A stretch of DNA of 64,000 nt from Saprospiraceae bacterium (GCA_028280415.1 JANQLV010000005.1:62001-126000), one strand, 5' to 3'. Counted from the stretch's first letter, positions 38,801 through 49,126 are shown. The notes: generated by a model from the letters alone, not told the origin. Numbers and translations are program-made.

Positions 38801-39274
38801 TTGAAAAAATTACTTTTTGGTCTGGGCCTGTTATTGCTTCTGACAGCTTGTGCAACTAATTGGAGAGCTTCGGATAGAAACATTGAGTTTGGCAATGAAC
38901 TGTTTAAGAAGTACTATACGCTCTATGGCAATGCCTTTTATCTTTCAACTTCTTCGTCAAAAAGTGCGGGTTACGAATACGTATGGTCGCTGCATAAAGA
39001 TCAAATTATCTTCTCAACCATTAACTTAAACGGAAAGGTCAAAACAGAAAATCACTCAGGTGGGATTAATTGGCTAAATAAAGCAGAATGCGATTTTGAA
39101 TATCCGAATTGTAATGCTTTGTTAGATGGAGATATCATTAATATTGCATATTTCTGTAATGGTTCGGAATATTTGCTCGAAGAAGTTTTTGATGAATATT
39201 GTTTCAGGCAATCAAAGGACTTTTTTGTGAAAAATGTCTGGAATGACATGCGACGGTTAAAGCTCTTTTTATAA
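38801..39274 (+). CDS. Small predicted lipoprotein of unknown function
   Basis: A TTG start at 38801 gives MKKLLFGLGLLLLLTAC, a clear lipoprotein signal with cysteine at residue 17, and 157 residues in total. There is no ATG alternative. The mature part has five further Cys and a mixed aromatic, charged composition, with no recognised domain. It lies 46 bases after the alpha/beta hydrolase and may share its transcript. Confidence 0.7.
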   Translation: MKKLLFGLGLLLLLTACATNWRASDRNIEFGNELFKKYYTLYGNAFYLSTSSSKSAGYEYVWSLHKDQIIFSTINLNGKVKTENHSGGINWLNKAECDFEYPNCNALLDGDIINIAYFCNGSEYLLEEVFDEYCFRQSKDFFVKNVWNDMRRLKLFL

Positions 39275-39346
39275 TCCTAATTAAAAATCGCTTTGATAAA
39301 AATCCCCATGTGACTTGTCCGCCGATAATGGCTTGCAATAGTCTAA

Positions 39347-39387
39347 AATTCGAGCCTCGAACTCCGAAATACGAAACTCGAAATACC
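39347..39387. repeat. Degenerate tcgaa(a)tac-type intergenic repeat
   Basis: The units attcgag, ctcgaac, ccgaaatac, gaaactcg and aaatacc follow each other between two convergent genes. The string cgaaatacg also occurs at 17505-17513 after the OmpA-like gene. No structure or coding role is evident. Confidence 0.5.
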
Positions 39388-41052
39388 TTAGACATTAGCT
39401 TTTCCCAGTTTCTTTCTTAAATAAACAAAAGCTTCTTCTACTTTTTCAAACACGTCTTCTTTAGGAACCAGATCCGGGACCAGGCCAATGGACTCTAGTT
39501 TATCCATTGGTTGAGTTTGTAAACCTGTGAGAATGACTTCAATACCTTTGGTACGCAATTCATGTATAGCGTCTTCCAGTGCGTACAAGCCAGACTGATC
39601 AATATAGGGAACCCTGTCCATTCGAATAATCAGCGCTTTGATATTGGCAGGCAGTGTTTTGATCTCGTCCCTGAAATGAGCTGTAAAGCCAAAGAAGAAG
39701 GGGCCATAAAGATGTTTTATAATTACCCGGTCTTTATATGTTTCATAAAACTCTATTTCGTCCTGCCAGGGCTTGGAACCGTCAAAATCGGAAACCGGAC
39801 CTACATCCATACCGCTTGCAGCCAGATCACTGGCTTTTTTCATGAAAAGAAGTGAAGCAAGTGCGACTCCTATTCCAACCGCCTGAATCAGGCTACCAAA
39901 AGTGGTAATTAATAATACAATGATGAGTACTATCGCATCAGCTCTGGGGATGATTAATAAATGTTTAAGCCCTTTAAAATCAATAATTTTAAAACCGATA
40001 GGTATCAATAAACCGGCTAAAACGGCTAGAGGAATATGTGAGGCAAGAGAACCCAAACCCAGAAGAACAGTCAATAGAAGTAAACCGTGAATTGTTCCCG
40101 AGACTCTGGTGCGTCCACCGGAATTAATATTTACCACAGTACCTTTAGTCGCTCCGGCACCTGGAATACCACCAATGACAGCAGCTATCATATTTCCGAT
40201 CCCCTGACCAATGAGCTCCCGATTACTATTATGTTTGGTTTTAGTCATATTATCAGCGATCACGGAGGTCAATAAGGAGTCAATACTACCTAATACCGCA
40301 AGTACTAAGGCATACTCTAAAATCAGACTATAGGCACTCGAATCCACTGAAAGCACCTTTCCGACCTGGATGGTAGGTAAACCCGAAGGGATATCGCCAA
40401 TGATCGGAACATCACATTTCAGAAAATAACTCACAAGAGTAGCAACAACGAGTGCGACGAGGGCACTGGGAATTGCTTTGGTGATTTTAGGAAAAACAAA
40501 ATAAATGATTACCGTTAACGCGCCTAATCCCAGAGCCTGGAGATTGGCATCAGCAAATAAACGGGACAAGTCTTGAAGTACAGCTATCGTAGATTTAGGG
40601 GAAGAAAGCCCCGCAAAGGGAAATATTTGTAAAATGACGATGATTAATCCAACTCCGCTCATAAACCCGGATACTACGGGATAGGGGAAATATTTTACAT
40701 AGCTGGCGATGTTGATCAAACCAAATATTACTTGTATCAGACCTCCCAGAAGAAATGTAAGCAAAATGATCCCCATGGCATTATCCAGGCTGCCGGTGAG
40801 CTCGATCGCCGCAGCAACCAGAGCCGCAGAAACCACTGTCATTGGCCCGGTGGGCCCACTGGCCTGGGTAGCCGTACCACCAAAAATAGCTGCAAAAATA
40901 CCTACAGCAATGGCTCCATAAAGCCCCGCCGTTGCACCCATTCCGGACTGAACACCAAAAGCAAGGGCAAGTGGTAAGGCAACAACCCCGGCAACTAATC
41001 CACCGGTAAAATCTCCTTTGAGATATTTGAAGTCATAAAACTTATTTAACAT
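39388..41052 (-). CDS. SulP-family anion transporter with STAS domain
   Basis: This 554-residue inner-membrane protein carries the SulP core over about residues 1-410. It has many hydrophobic segments, and the early part reads GLVAGVVALPLALAFGVQSG, then QASGPTGPMTVV, the family anion-site region. A STAS domain lies at about 440-554 with RMDRVPYIDQSGLYALEDA. Family members carry sulfate, bicarbonate or other anions, often with sodium or protons, and the substrate here is not clear. Neighbours give no hint. It is divergently placed and probably transcribed alone. Confidence 0.92.
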   Translation of the reverse strand: MLNKFYDFKYLKGDFTGGLVAGVVALPLALAFGVQSGMGATAGLYGAIAVGIFAAIFGGTATQASGPTGPMTVVSAALVAAAIELTGSLDNAMGIILLTFLLGGLIQVIFGLINIASYVKYFPYPVVSGFMSGVGLIIVILQIFPFAGLSSPKSTIAVLQDLSRLFADANLQALGLGALTVIIYFVFPKITKAIPSALVALVVATLVSYFLKCDVPIIGDIPSGLPTIQVGKVLSVDSSAYSLILEYALVLAVLGSIDSLLTSVIADNMTKTKHNSNRELIGQGIGNMIAAVIGGIPGAGATKGTVVNINSGGRTRVSGTIHGLLLLTVLLGLGSLASHIPLAVLAGLLIPIGFKIIDFKGLKHLLIIPRADAIVLIIVLLITTFGSLIQAVGIGVALASLLFMKKASDLAASGMDVGPVSDFDGSKPWQDEIEFYETYKDRVIIKHLYGPFFFGFTAHFRDEIKTLPANIKALIIRMDRVPYIDQSGLYALEDAIHELRTKGIEVILTGLQTQPMDKLESIGLVPDLVPKEDVFEKVEEAFVYLRKKLGKANV

Positions 41053-41398
41053 ATTGGTTTTGTTTGTTTTGTTGTAAGAATCGTTTTGAATCCTTTATAT
41101 TATTTTGATATCGTCTGGAAGATTTCAAAATAGTTTGGGCGGTATAAGCCCGTGCATACTTTTGTATAACCATATGTTCACTGGAATTGTTTGCTAAGAT
41201 CAGAAAAAGTAATTATTGGAATTTTAAGACCTTTGACTAATCTTTTTACCGATTAAAAGCTAAGGTCGCTTCTTTCTTTTTTTTTTCAAAATAAGTTTGG
41301 GCTAAACGCTAATTTCTTTGATATACAGGATATCATTCGATTGATCAGCAGGTGTTTTTCTTTCTTTTAGTGGCTGGAATCAAGCATTTTAAAAATTG
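41053..41398. other. Intergenic region, nothing recognised
   Basis: About 346 AT-rich bases hold the upstream region of the SulP gene and the 3' flank of the 41399-42790 gene. I find no strong hairpin, promoter pair or small gene in it. Confidence 0.4.
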
Positions 41399-42790
41399 CT
41401 ATTTACAAGCTCTGCCTTTCTTTTTAAGCTCTTTGATCAAATTATCCCTGATTCGGCTAATGATGATTTCGGCTTCTCCATTTTCGTAAGGTGGCTTGTA
41501 CTTGTGTTTTTGATATACCTTAATTAAATCTGTATTTCGCAAACGCATCAAAGACTCCAGCGCATGATCACATACCCGCATCGGTCGAGGCAGTTCCATG
41601 GATTTCGTGTCGAGTACCAGACCCGAATCCAGAATGCGTTGTTTTTCATCAAGGAAAGGGCAGATTATCGGTATGACCTCTTTGTTTCCGGTTTTACCTA
41701 ACATCTCGATTAGAAGTGCGGCAGTACGTAGCTGGTATTTATCCAGGCTGGCAGGTTCTTCATAAATGATATTTTCAAACCTGTAAAGGATCAAATCCGA
41801 AAGAATCGTAGCAATCCCTTCCGACTTTATCCAGGAGTTTTGATGGAGATACAAGAGATCAATGATTCTGTGCATCTGACTGATATCGGCATCCTGAAAC
41901 TGGGCGAGCAGTGGTTCAAGGAATTGTTCATCCCAAATATCCGGAGCAAGGCTTAGCTCTTCTAAGGCTGTTTGATTTTTTTCTTTTAAAAGTGTTGTAT
42001 AATAATTGATCACTTCCGAATCCTTGTTGAAGAAATCGTTCAGATGATAAAGAATGGCAATTCTCCCATCTTCCCGCCCTTCTCTTTTTTTTAAGGTCTT
42101 AAGCAGTGTTTTGATTTCAATGCCTTTGGATATTTCGGAAACAGATAATAATGCCAGCAGCTCATAATGATGCAGGGTGGAATAAACAGGATTTTCCAGA
42201 AGCTGGTTGAGCTGTTGATATAATTTGCTAAATTCGGTGGGTTCTGGCCGGCTCCAGTCAAAGGAAAAAGCTAGTTCTTTCCAGTCTATAGAAAATTGGC
42301 GATCACCACTGAGTTGCAAATGCAGCTTGAGCTTTGCTTCGACGTAACTGCTTTTTTGCTCTGGTACAGAAAGCAAAAGCGCTCCCACAATACTGGGATA
42401 GCTTGAGGAAACATTATTGCCCGGACTCAACTCAATCATCGGAAAAGGAGAATCCAGCGATTTATCCAGAAGTTCTGAAGTGGAGCGGCTGGCAATTTTT
42501 CCTTGTTTAATCAGTTTTCCTCCTTTTTTATCAAATTGTTTGCAATCGATCGTATAATAAGCGTTTTCGATCATCAGGCTTGTTCCGGTTTTGTTTTCAA
42601 ATTCTAAACTTATCCAGTTCCTGTCTGCCAGACTTGGTGATTGTCTAATCTTCAGTTTTGCAGAAACGCCATTAATCTGTTGCTCATCAATGGTTTTCCA
42701 GGTATTTGCGGAAGTGTTACCTAAAGCATTTAATCCTGTGACAGATAGGCACAGGCTGATGAAGAAGAGAATTTTCGCGCAGTTTTTCAC
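41399..42790 (-). CDS. Secreted protein of unknown function, HEAT-like helical part
   Basis: The likely start is GTG 42790, giving MKNCAKILFFISLCLSVTGLNALG, a signal peptide. A TTG two codons earlier (42796) is an alternative. The protein has about 463 residues. The N-terminal half (about 30-180) is beta-rich. The rest is helical with repeated Leu-rich pairs of helices and looks HEAT/ARM-like (for example AALLIEMLGKTGNKEVIPIICPFL and ALESLMRLRNTDLI). I recognise no family. It lies 151 bases from the neighbouring beta-helix gene, with that gene's hairpin in between, so it is probably a separate unit. Confidence 0.7.
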   Translation of the reverse strand: MKNCAKILFFISLCLSVTGLNALGNTSANTWKTIDEQQINGVSAKLKIRQSPSLADRNWISLEFENKTGTSLMIENAYYTIDCKQFDKKGGKLIKQGKIASRSTSELLDKSLDSPFPMIELSPGNNVSSSYPSIVGALLLSVPEQKSSYVEAKLKLHLQLSGDRQFSIDWKELAFSFDWSRPEPTEFSKLYQQLNQLLENPVYSTLHHYELLALLSVSEISKGIEIKTLLKTLKKREGREDGRIAILYHLNDFFNKDSEVINYYTTLLKEKNQTALEELSLAPDIWDEQFLEPLLAQFQDADISQMHRIIDLLYLHQNSWIKSEGIATILSDLILYRFENIIYEEPASLDKYQLRTAALLIEMLGKTGNKEVIPIICPFLDEKQRILDSGLVLDTKSMELPRPMRVCDHALESLMRLRNTDLIKVYQKHKYKPPYENGEAEIIISRIRDNLIKELKKKGRACK

Positions 42791-42882
42791 CCTCAAAGAT
42801 TTTGTAAGTTTGGCAAAATGAAACGAGAATACAGTAAAAGATTACTGCACTTAACGTTAATTCGGGCGGTTGTTGTAAGATT

Positions 42883-42919
42883 TTGAGAGGCGGTTTAACT
42901 ATTGAAAACCGCCTCTCAA
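42883..42919 (-). terminator. Strong hairpin ending the beta-helix gene
   Basis: A perfect 14-bp stem (42883-42896 with 42906-42919) with GAGGCGG has a 9-nt loop and lies 23 bases past the stop of the minus-strand gene. The following bases on that strand (AATCTTAC) are only partly T-rich. Confidence 0.7.
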
Positions 42920-42941
42920 TCCGGAAAGATTCTAATTGAAT

Positions 42942-44918
42942 TTAATTAATTTTTTGAAAGCGATGGTAAACGCCGCTTTGACCTTCTGTAAAGAGTTCGA
43001 TGAAATAATGTCCTGGAATTAAGTTATTTCCGGAGAGGTCAATCCTGACTTTATGACCATCAGAATCTAGCCTTCCTCGCATCAATTCCTGCCCGTAAAT
43101 GGAATAGATACGGTAAGTGGTATTTTCGTTCAATTGATCAGCGCCTGTCAGGTATAGTTCAGATTGTACGGGATTTGGATAAAGACTCAATTTATTATTA
43201 GTTCTGTTAAATTCTACTAAGCGGATTTGGCTATGTTCTATCTGGCCGGAGAAACTAATCGTCTTGAGTCGATAATAATTCGGACCTTCCATCGGTTTTT
43301 GATCCAGCGCTTTATAATTGATGTAAGCATTGGAATTACCTGCACCCTCCAGATTGGCAATTGTCTCAAAATTTCTTCCATCTGTTGATCTTTCCACACT
43401 AAAAGCCATGTTTTCAATTTCTGTCACCGTTGTCCATTCCAGTACAACCATATCATTTTTTGCGCTGGCTGTAAAGCTCAATAATTCGACAGGCAGTGGT
43501 GCAGCACTTTGCTCATAAGCCCCCATATCGACTGTACCAACAAAGCGATTATTTCCGTCAAGGTCGTCAATTTCTGATATGCCTGAATTGTCGCCCGTAT
43601 TTTTTGCATCTGAATTTTCGGTGATTCTCAAATCTCCATTGGCAGCATCCATAAAGTCCGGCGTATGCCCCAACTCGTATAAAATACCAGCTCCGCAATT
43701 GATCGCTGAACCCGAGCCATTATTCAGCTCATTGCAATCATCAGCATCTACCAGACAATAACTGATACTTGGAGAGCAATCTACATTCTTAAGTACATGT
43801 GTTCCGTAAGGAGCTATATTACCCCAAATGATACAGTTTTTAATGATAGTATTGCTCTGCCCTCCATTAGAGCCGTTATTATAGATAGCACCTCCTGTTC
43901 CGCCACTTCCGGTAGCTTCATTGAGGTAGAAAGTACAGTTGATAATATTAGGGCTGGCGTCTCCATCAGTATTTCCACCATTATTGTAAATACCTCCGGC
44001 AGCAAAACCTTTATTGGCATAAAATCGGCAATTGATAATATTGTGATTGGCTTTTCCCTGAGAAGTCCCCAGACTATACATGGCTCCACCATTTCCTTCA
44101 GCGAGGTTATTATCGAAATCACATTTTTTGAAATTTGAGGAAGCATCACCATGACCGCCATGGTTGAAAATAGCACCGCCCGAACCTACAGAGTGATTAT
44201 TACTGAAAGTACAGCCAATGAAAGTTGCATTTACCGCTCCACCCCAGATACCACTACTGTAAATAGCGCCACCATCAGCATTGGAAAAGTTATTATCAAA
44301 AGTACAGTTTTCGAAATAAGGAGCTGCGACTCCCGAGAAACTTCCATCAACGTATATAGCACCTCCGCCTTTGTCTGCATAGTGATCCTTAATAATGCAG
44401 TTGCGAATTTGTGGGGAACATATTGTAGCAGCTCCAACTATATCCATATAAATACCTGCTCCGGATTGACCTCTTTGATTGAACCCATCGGCATAACCAT
44501 CTCTAATGGTAAAACCGTCCAGTATAGTAGAAGTACTGCTATTTTCGAAATAAACTACTGTATTTGAATAGTTATTTCCATCTAATTCTGTTAGATTGCT
44601 GATCCAGTTACGCTCGGAAAGATTGACTTCCGTCCCATTGAAACCTCCGTAAACAGCCACACCGTCCGGAATTTCAAAAGAGGTGTCTTCATCGCCAATA
44701 ATTCGATAAAAACCTTCAGCAACCCAGATTTCATCGCCGCTGGAACTACTGAGCAAGCCATTTTGCAGGTTGCGATAAGCTTGTGCCCAGCTGGTACCAT
44801 CACCACCGGCAGCTGCATCGGTGTCAACATAAATTACAGTTTGTGAAAAGGAAATACCGGAGAGAAAAAATGAGCATAGTAAGAGGCTCACGCTCTTTCG
44901 TAAAGAATTGGTTATCAT
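42942..44918 (-). CDS. Right-handed beta-helix protein, T9SS type A sorting domain
   Basis: This 658-residue exported protein has a signal peptide up to SGISFSQ. The part at about 28-470 is a parallel beta-helix with many GGAIY rungs (GGAIYVDG, GGAIYSSG, GGAIFNHG, GGAIYNNG) and NCTF/NNxS turns. It ends in DLDGNNRFVGTVDMGAYEQ, the mark of choice-of-anchor Q proteins. A pre-sorting beta-sandwich (about 475-570, PVELLSFTAS, FSVERSTDG, NYYRLKTIS) and a type A sorting domain (about 578-658, LYPNPVQSELY) follow. The same last two parts occur in the 764-3772, 4400-8563 and 11742-12959 products. Polysaccharide binding or surface structure is plausible. No lyase active site is identified. Confidence 0.88.
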   Translation of the reverse strand: MITNSLRKSVSLLLCSFFLSGISFSQTVIYVDTDAAAGGDGTSWAQAYRNLQNGLLSSSSGDEIWVAEGFYRIIGDEDTSFEIPDGVAVYGGFNGTEVNLSERNWISNLTELDGNNYSNTVVYFENSSTSTILDGFTIRDGYADGFNQRGQSGAGIYMDIVGAATICSPQIRNCIIKDHYADKGGGAIYVDGSFSGVAAPYFENCTFDNNFSNADGGAIYSSGIWGGAVNATFIGCTFSNNHSVGSGGAIFNHGGHGDASSNFKKCDFDNNLAEGNGGAMYSLGTSQGKANHNIINCRFYANKGFAAGGIYNNGGNTDGDASPNIINCTFYLNEATGSGGTGGAIYNNGSNGGQSNTIIKNCIIWGNIAPYGTHVLKNVDCSPSISYCLVDADDCNELNNGSGSAINCGAGILYELGHTPDFMDAANGDLRITENSDAKNTGDNSGISEIDDLDGNNRFVGTVDMGAYEQSAAPLPVELLSFTASAKNDMVVLEWTTVTEIENMAFSVERSTDGRNFETIANLEGAGNSNAYINYKALDQKPMEGPNYYRLKTISFSGQIEHSQIRLVEFNRTNNKLSLYPNPVQSELYLTGADQLNENTTYRIYSIYGQELMRGRLDSDGHKVRIDLSGNNLIPGHYFIELFTEGQSGVYHRFQKIN

Positions 44919-45264
44919 GTGTTAAAATTGTAAGTAAGTTACTTTTTAAAAACTCAGGGAGTAAGGAGGGATAGTAATGGCGAATGTTTTATACTGCAAA
45001 GATATATATACGAAATAATTTAATCTTACCCGTAATATGGTATTTTTAATATTTCAAAAAATGTATATGTATTGTTGGATCGGGGACATATTTTAATTAA
45101 ACCTTGCTAAAAAAGGGCTTTGTCCCGGACATTAGTGGCTTAAGGACCTGTTTTTGAAAACGTTTCGATATCGATTCTTCCTTGTTTTTTGGATCGGATG
45201 TTATTATAAAATGCGATTGGAATTGACCTTTGGTCATTTTTCTAATGGATGCTACTTCCAATAA
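44919..45264. other. Intergenic region with a possible -7 box
   Basis: About 346 bases precede the beta-helix gene. A TATCTTTG box on the minus strand (44997-45004) would place a start site about 75 bases before the ATG, but no matching -33 element is seen. Nothing else is recognised. Confidence 0.35.
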
Positions 45265-47481
45265 TTATTTTATTTTCTCTCCGTCGACATTATAAATCGT
45301 TTTTTTACCCGAAAAATCTGTTACCTGAATATCCCAGTTACCCGATTTGGACAGGCTTTTGTATTCTAAAGGAATGATTATTTCTCCCTTGATATTTACA
45401 AGGCCCACTTTATCCTTTTTCTTGACCCAAAAGTATTTTCCAAAAAGATAATAAGTGTTGTCATACTGTTCGAGTAATTGTTCTCCATCACTGGCGAAGA
45501 TGTAATTTCTGTCTTCGCTTTGTACCGATATCATATTTTCGTGTTGGGAAACATTTTTAAAAACGGGTGGCAAAATCTCCTTACCCAAAGAATCGATAAT
45601 ACCCATATCTTCACGATATTCCTTATTGGCTGCAATCAAACCGTGACTTTTGTACAAAGCATCTCCCAGATAATTGATATCCGGCTTTATGGGGGAGGTC
45701 GATTTTGTATTTGGATTGTAGAGGTATTTTTTATCATCCGACAACTGAATGAGGAAAAAAGGCGTTCGGTATATATGTTTGATTTTTTTATAATCTGTAC
45801 GGGCTTGACCATCGACCATTACCGGATATGGATTACCATCAAGATCAAAGGCATTATAAGTAGTGGTATTGCCAAATTTATCAACCCAGATAGCATCTTT
45901 TCCAAATTTCCCTTTATTATTAAACCCCTGATCATAAATCACTTCAAATCGCTCATTGAGCATCACCCTTTTACCATCGGATAGCCTGCGAGCTTCATAA
46001 GCTATCGAGTTCGTAGAAATATGTTTGTAATTGAGCTCTGCTTCGAATAGTTTTTTACCGGAAAAATCTAGGACTTCGGCACGGCTTGATTTCGGTACCC
46101 TAAAAGCGAGCAATACTTTTCCTACATTATTGATATGCGCGTATTCGAAAGGAATAATTACCTGCTCATTGGTATCAATGACGCCATATTGATGCTCTTT
46201 ATTTCTGGCAAGGTATAAACCCGATTTTTTTACAGCCGAAAGGTTCGTATATTTTGGTTCTATTCGCCATTCCAGCTGCTTGTCAAGCAGACCAACCTTA
46301 TAAACCGGATAACCCAATGGATTTTTTTTATCCGTTTTAATGCCTATCGCAGCAAGATGGTTATCGATTTGTAAGCGGGATGCCTTGTTGCCAACCGGAG
46401 CTCCTGTTATTACTTCACCCTTTTCATTGAAAAACCAGTTTTGTCCTTTCTTGTCAGTTACAGAAAATAATGTATGGAATGATTGATGATTTTCAACTTT
46501 GATTCTGTCCCCACATGCGAGAAATTGTTTTTTCTTAAGATCAATGAATTGATGATTATAGTATAAATACCTTCCGTGAAAAATTTTTCCATAGCCGTAT
46601 TGATTATATTTAATTCCCAGTTTATGGAATGTTTTTCCATTTTTTAAAATATCGAGTTCCCCGTTTCTTGCAGGAATAAAACAATAGTTGTTCCCATCTT
46701 CTGAATAGGCAGTGCTTAACTCTTCGTACTTTGGAGCAAGGATTACTTTGCCTTTTTCATCCAGTATGCCTTTTAATTTACCAATTTGTACGATCCAGCA
46801 GTTGTTTTGGTGCTGAACCTGATCGTATTTAGCCGGGATGAGTATTTTGCCTTTTTTGAGATGAGCGACGCCTATTTTTTTCCCCGAATAAAAGAAAACA
46901 TAATTTCCTCTTCCATAGGGACGAATACGCTGAAAATTTTCTTTAAAAAAAGGCTCGGCATTTTTGTTATAGACATTGAAACCGGCTTTTCCCAATTCTT
47001 TTCCCGTGAAACTGAGGTTCGTTTCATCAAAGGAAATTTTTACCAGTTCGAATTTGGTTTTGCTTATTTTTTTCCCTTTTTGAGATACCAGATTCCAATT
47101 CATATCCTCATCTAATACAAACTTGTTTTCACCAAACTTCATCTCCGGCTGCCCGTATTTTTTGCTTTTTAAAAAAGACTTTAAATCTTTCAGCATAGAC
47201 GTTTCTGAAGGAGGTTCTGGAATATCAACTATCTCCGTTTGCTGATTATTACTCGGTGGCGGCGGCGGAGGTGGGGGAGGCGGAGGGACATCAATTTCCA
47301 TTTCTACTGCATATTCAGGAGCTTTACCCGCATCAGATTTTCCCCGCGGCTTACTAGGGACAGGCAAAGGACATCCTTCCTGCAAACCAAGTATCTCATA
47401 AATGGGCTTGCCACTTTGTGCATTGAGAAAGAAAGGCATCGTGAATAAAAGAACGATTACAAAAGTGTTTATCTGTTTCAT
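45265..47481 (-). CDS. WG-repeat protein with polyproline stretch
   Basis: This 738-residue exported protein has a signal peptide MKQINTFVIVLLFTMPFFLNAQ. A low-complexity linker follows, with eleven consecutive prolines near residues 67-77. The rest (about 120-738) is built of WG/KWG-type repeats of 25-50 residues, with cores like KIGVAHLKKGKILIPAKYDQ, YGVIDTNEQVIIPFEYA and KVGLVNIKGEIIIPLEYKS. Such repeats form beta-propeller-like or solenoid folds. There is no sorting domain and no lipobox, so it is probably periplasmic. Its role is unknown. Confidence 0.82.
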   Translation of the reverse strand: MKQINTFVIVLLFTMPFFLNAQSGKPIYEILGLQEGCPLPVPSKPRGKSDAGKAPEYAVEMEIDVPPPPPPPPPPPSNNQQTEIVDIPEPPSETSMLKDLKSFLKSKKYGQPEMKFGENKFVLDEDMNWNLVSQKGKKISKTKFELVKISFDETNLSFTGKELGKAGFNVYNKNAEPFFKENFQRIRPYGRGNYVFFYSGKKIGVAHLKKGKILIPAKYDQVQHQNNCWIVQIGKLKGILDEKGKVILAPKYEELSTAYSEDGNNYCFIPARNGELDILKNGKTFHKLGIKYNQYGYGKIFHGRYLYYNHQFIDLKKKQFLACGDRIKVENHQSFHTLFSVTDKKGQNWFFNEKGEVITGAPVGNKASRLQIDNHLAAIGIKTDKKNPLGYPVYKVGLLDKQLEWRIEPKYTNLSAVKKSGLYLARNKEHQYGVIDTNEQVIIPFEYAHINNVGKVLLAFRVPKSSRAEVLDFSGKKLFEAELNYKHISTNSIAYEARRLSDGKRVMLNERFEVIYDQGFNNKGKFGKDAIWVDKFGNTTTYNAFDLDGNPYPVMVDGQARTDYKKIKHIYRTPFFLIQLSDDKKYLYNPNTKSTSPIKPDINYLGDALYKSHGLIAANKEYREDMGIIDSLGKEILPPVFKNVSQHENMISVQSEDRNYIFASDGEQLLEQYDNTYYLFGKYFWVKKKDKVGLVNIKGEIIIPLEYKSLSKSGNWDIQVTDFSGKKTIYNVDGEKIK

Positions 47482-47509
47482 ATAGGTTTATGCTTGATTT
47501 TACCTTGCG

Positions 47510-47540
47510 CAAATATAGTCAATTTTAGAAATGACAGAAA
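47510..47540 (-). promoter_or_regulatory. Candidate promoter of the WG-repeat gene
   Basis: On the minus strand TATATTTG (47517 down to 47510) fits the -7 element. TTTC (47540-47537), with a 19-base spacer, matches three of four bases of the -33 element. The start site would be about 22 bases before the ATG at 47481. Confidence 0.4.
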
Positions 47541-47653
47541 TACTAAAACAGCAGATCGTGATCTATCTGTAAGTGGCAAAACTATATACCCTGAGTGCGC
47601 GTACTATAACAGCATTTGGCAAACTAGTATGGAATATTTTAGGAAGGGCAAAA

Positions 47654-49126
47654 TCAATAATGGCTCAAAATCCATTCTACTGCTCGTTCCATCACGAGGT
47701 CTTTTTGGGCATCAGAGCCCTTTTCAATTTCCTCATCGGGTGAGACAACGGAATCATAAACGCGATTAAATCGATCCACCATTTTGGTAGACGCCAAAAA
47801 AAGCATAGCCCCATCACTTAGCTCAAAATCTGAATTTCCGGTGGTCAGCCCCATAGTAGAAGCACCAAAAGAACGGGTATTCTTGTTTCCAATAAAGGAA
47901 ATGGTGACAATTTCACCGGAACTTCCGGTTAAGCTTCCGGTAAGTACAGCAATGGGAAGATTTTTATCTATTACAAGAGGATTCGGAACGCTAATATCTG
48001 CTTCTGCATCCCAATAAACCGTGCCTTCGTGATAATACCAATATTCTTTTTCCCCATTAACGTCTTTCAGTGATCCAAGAATACCTGAATCGAGTAGGGG
48101 CCCGAGTCCAGCAATCATCGGAGCCATATTTCCGCCATCATTAGGTCGGAGGTCGAGTACAAATCCTTTCAGATCATCACTATAAGCATCCTGAATCCCT
48201 GTCTGTAGCTCTTTAGCGTATTCCTGTAAAAAAATACTATCCAGAGAGTGACATCCAGGCATTGTAATGAAGGCGATATTATCTGTTCGTGTAACTGTGG
48301 GAAGTTTTCCCTTCTTTGCGTCAGCAGAATTGTCCGTATTTTTCAGGTTTAAAGCACTTTCTTCGTTTATAAAAAAGGAATGATTATCTCCGTAATCTCG
48401 AAGAGTATTCAAAATGTAATCAACGGCAAGGTGACAATCTTCGCTGTTCTTTGCGGCACCAGCTACATCCAGCGCTGTCTTTCTTAGGAGATCGTAATCC
48501 AGTGCATCGCGGTAGAGAGAATGTTTTCGAATCAGATCGAGTATTTCCTTAATGTAGGATGTAGCGAGTTCACTTCTTTCATTATAGTTAAGATCGAGTA
48601 ATTCTAGTTTAAACTCATCAAAATGCGCTTGCCCTTTTCCATATACAATTGCTCCGGTTTTTATTTTTGCCGTTTGTTTAGGTAGCATGGTTATAATTTC
48701 AACGAGCTGCCAATCCTGATTTCCCCTGAGCCAGCTTTCCGAGTATCTGCCGCCCATATCTTTGGTAGTTATATAACCATCTTCTTTATCGTAAAAAGCT
48801 ATATTCAATCCGGCGCCTCGTCCTTTAACCTCCTGTGTTTTGATCCTGGCCGAAAACCGAATAATTTTCAAACTGTCATATTGAGGAATGGATATTTCTT
48901 GTTCGACAAAACCAACAGAGTTTTCACTTTTGCCAGAAATAGACATAAAAGCGTTACCTTCTGATGTTTCCTGTTGGCAACAGTCCTTCGCACCCCAGGA
49001 AAGTTCCCAGTTACATAAGCCGGTTTTTGCCTCCGGGCAAATATTTTCGAATCCGGCATTGAGGATTTGTTGTGCTTCTAATAGAAAAGGATATAGTAGA
49101 ATTAATAGAAAAAATAATTTTTTCAT
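47654..49126 (-). CDS. S41-family serine peptidase
   Basis: This 490-residue exported protein has a signal peptide up to FLLEAQ. Residues about 20-180 form a beta-sandwich like a carbohydrate-binding module (LNAGFENICPE, GKGQAHFDEFKLELLD). The S41 part follows. A helical stretch contains LRDYGDNHSFF near 245 with the probable catalytic His. A core strand GFVLDLRPNDGGN is at about 330, and the nucleophile serine is in TGSSGEIV near 402. The position where CtpA-type enzymes have lysine reads SFGAS here, so a tricorn-like His-dependent mechanism is more likely than a Ser-Lys dyad. The substrate is unknown. The neighbours give no clear functional link. Confidence 0.82.
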   Translation of the reverse strand: MKKLFFLLILLYPFLLEAQQILNAGFENICPEAKTGLCNWELSWGAKDCCQQETSEGNAFMSISGKSENSVGFVEQEISIPQYDSLKIIRFSARIKTQEVKGRGAGLNIAFYDKEDGYITTKDMGGRYSESWLRGNQDWQLVEIITMLPKQTAKIKTGAIVYGKGQAHFDEFKLELLDLNYNERSELATSYIKEILDLIRKHSLYRDALDYDLLRKTALDVAGAAKNSEDCHLAVDYILNTLRDYGDNHSFFINEESALNLKNTDNSADAKKGKLPTVTRTDNIAFITMPGCHSLDSIFLQEYAKELQTGIQDAYSDDLKGFVLDLRPNDGGNMAPMIAGLGPLLDSGILGSLKDVNGEKEYWYYHEGTVYWDAEADISVPNPLVIDKNLPIAVLTGSLTGSSGEIVTISFIGNKNTRSFGASTMGLTTGNSDFELSDGAMLFLASTKMVDRFNRVYDSVVSPDEEIEKGSDAQKDLVMERAVEWILSHY

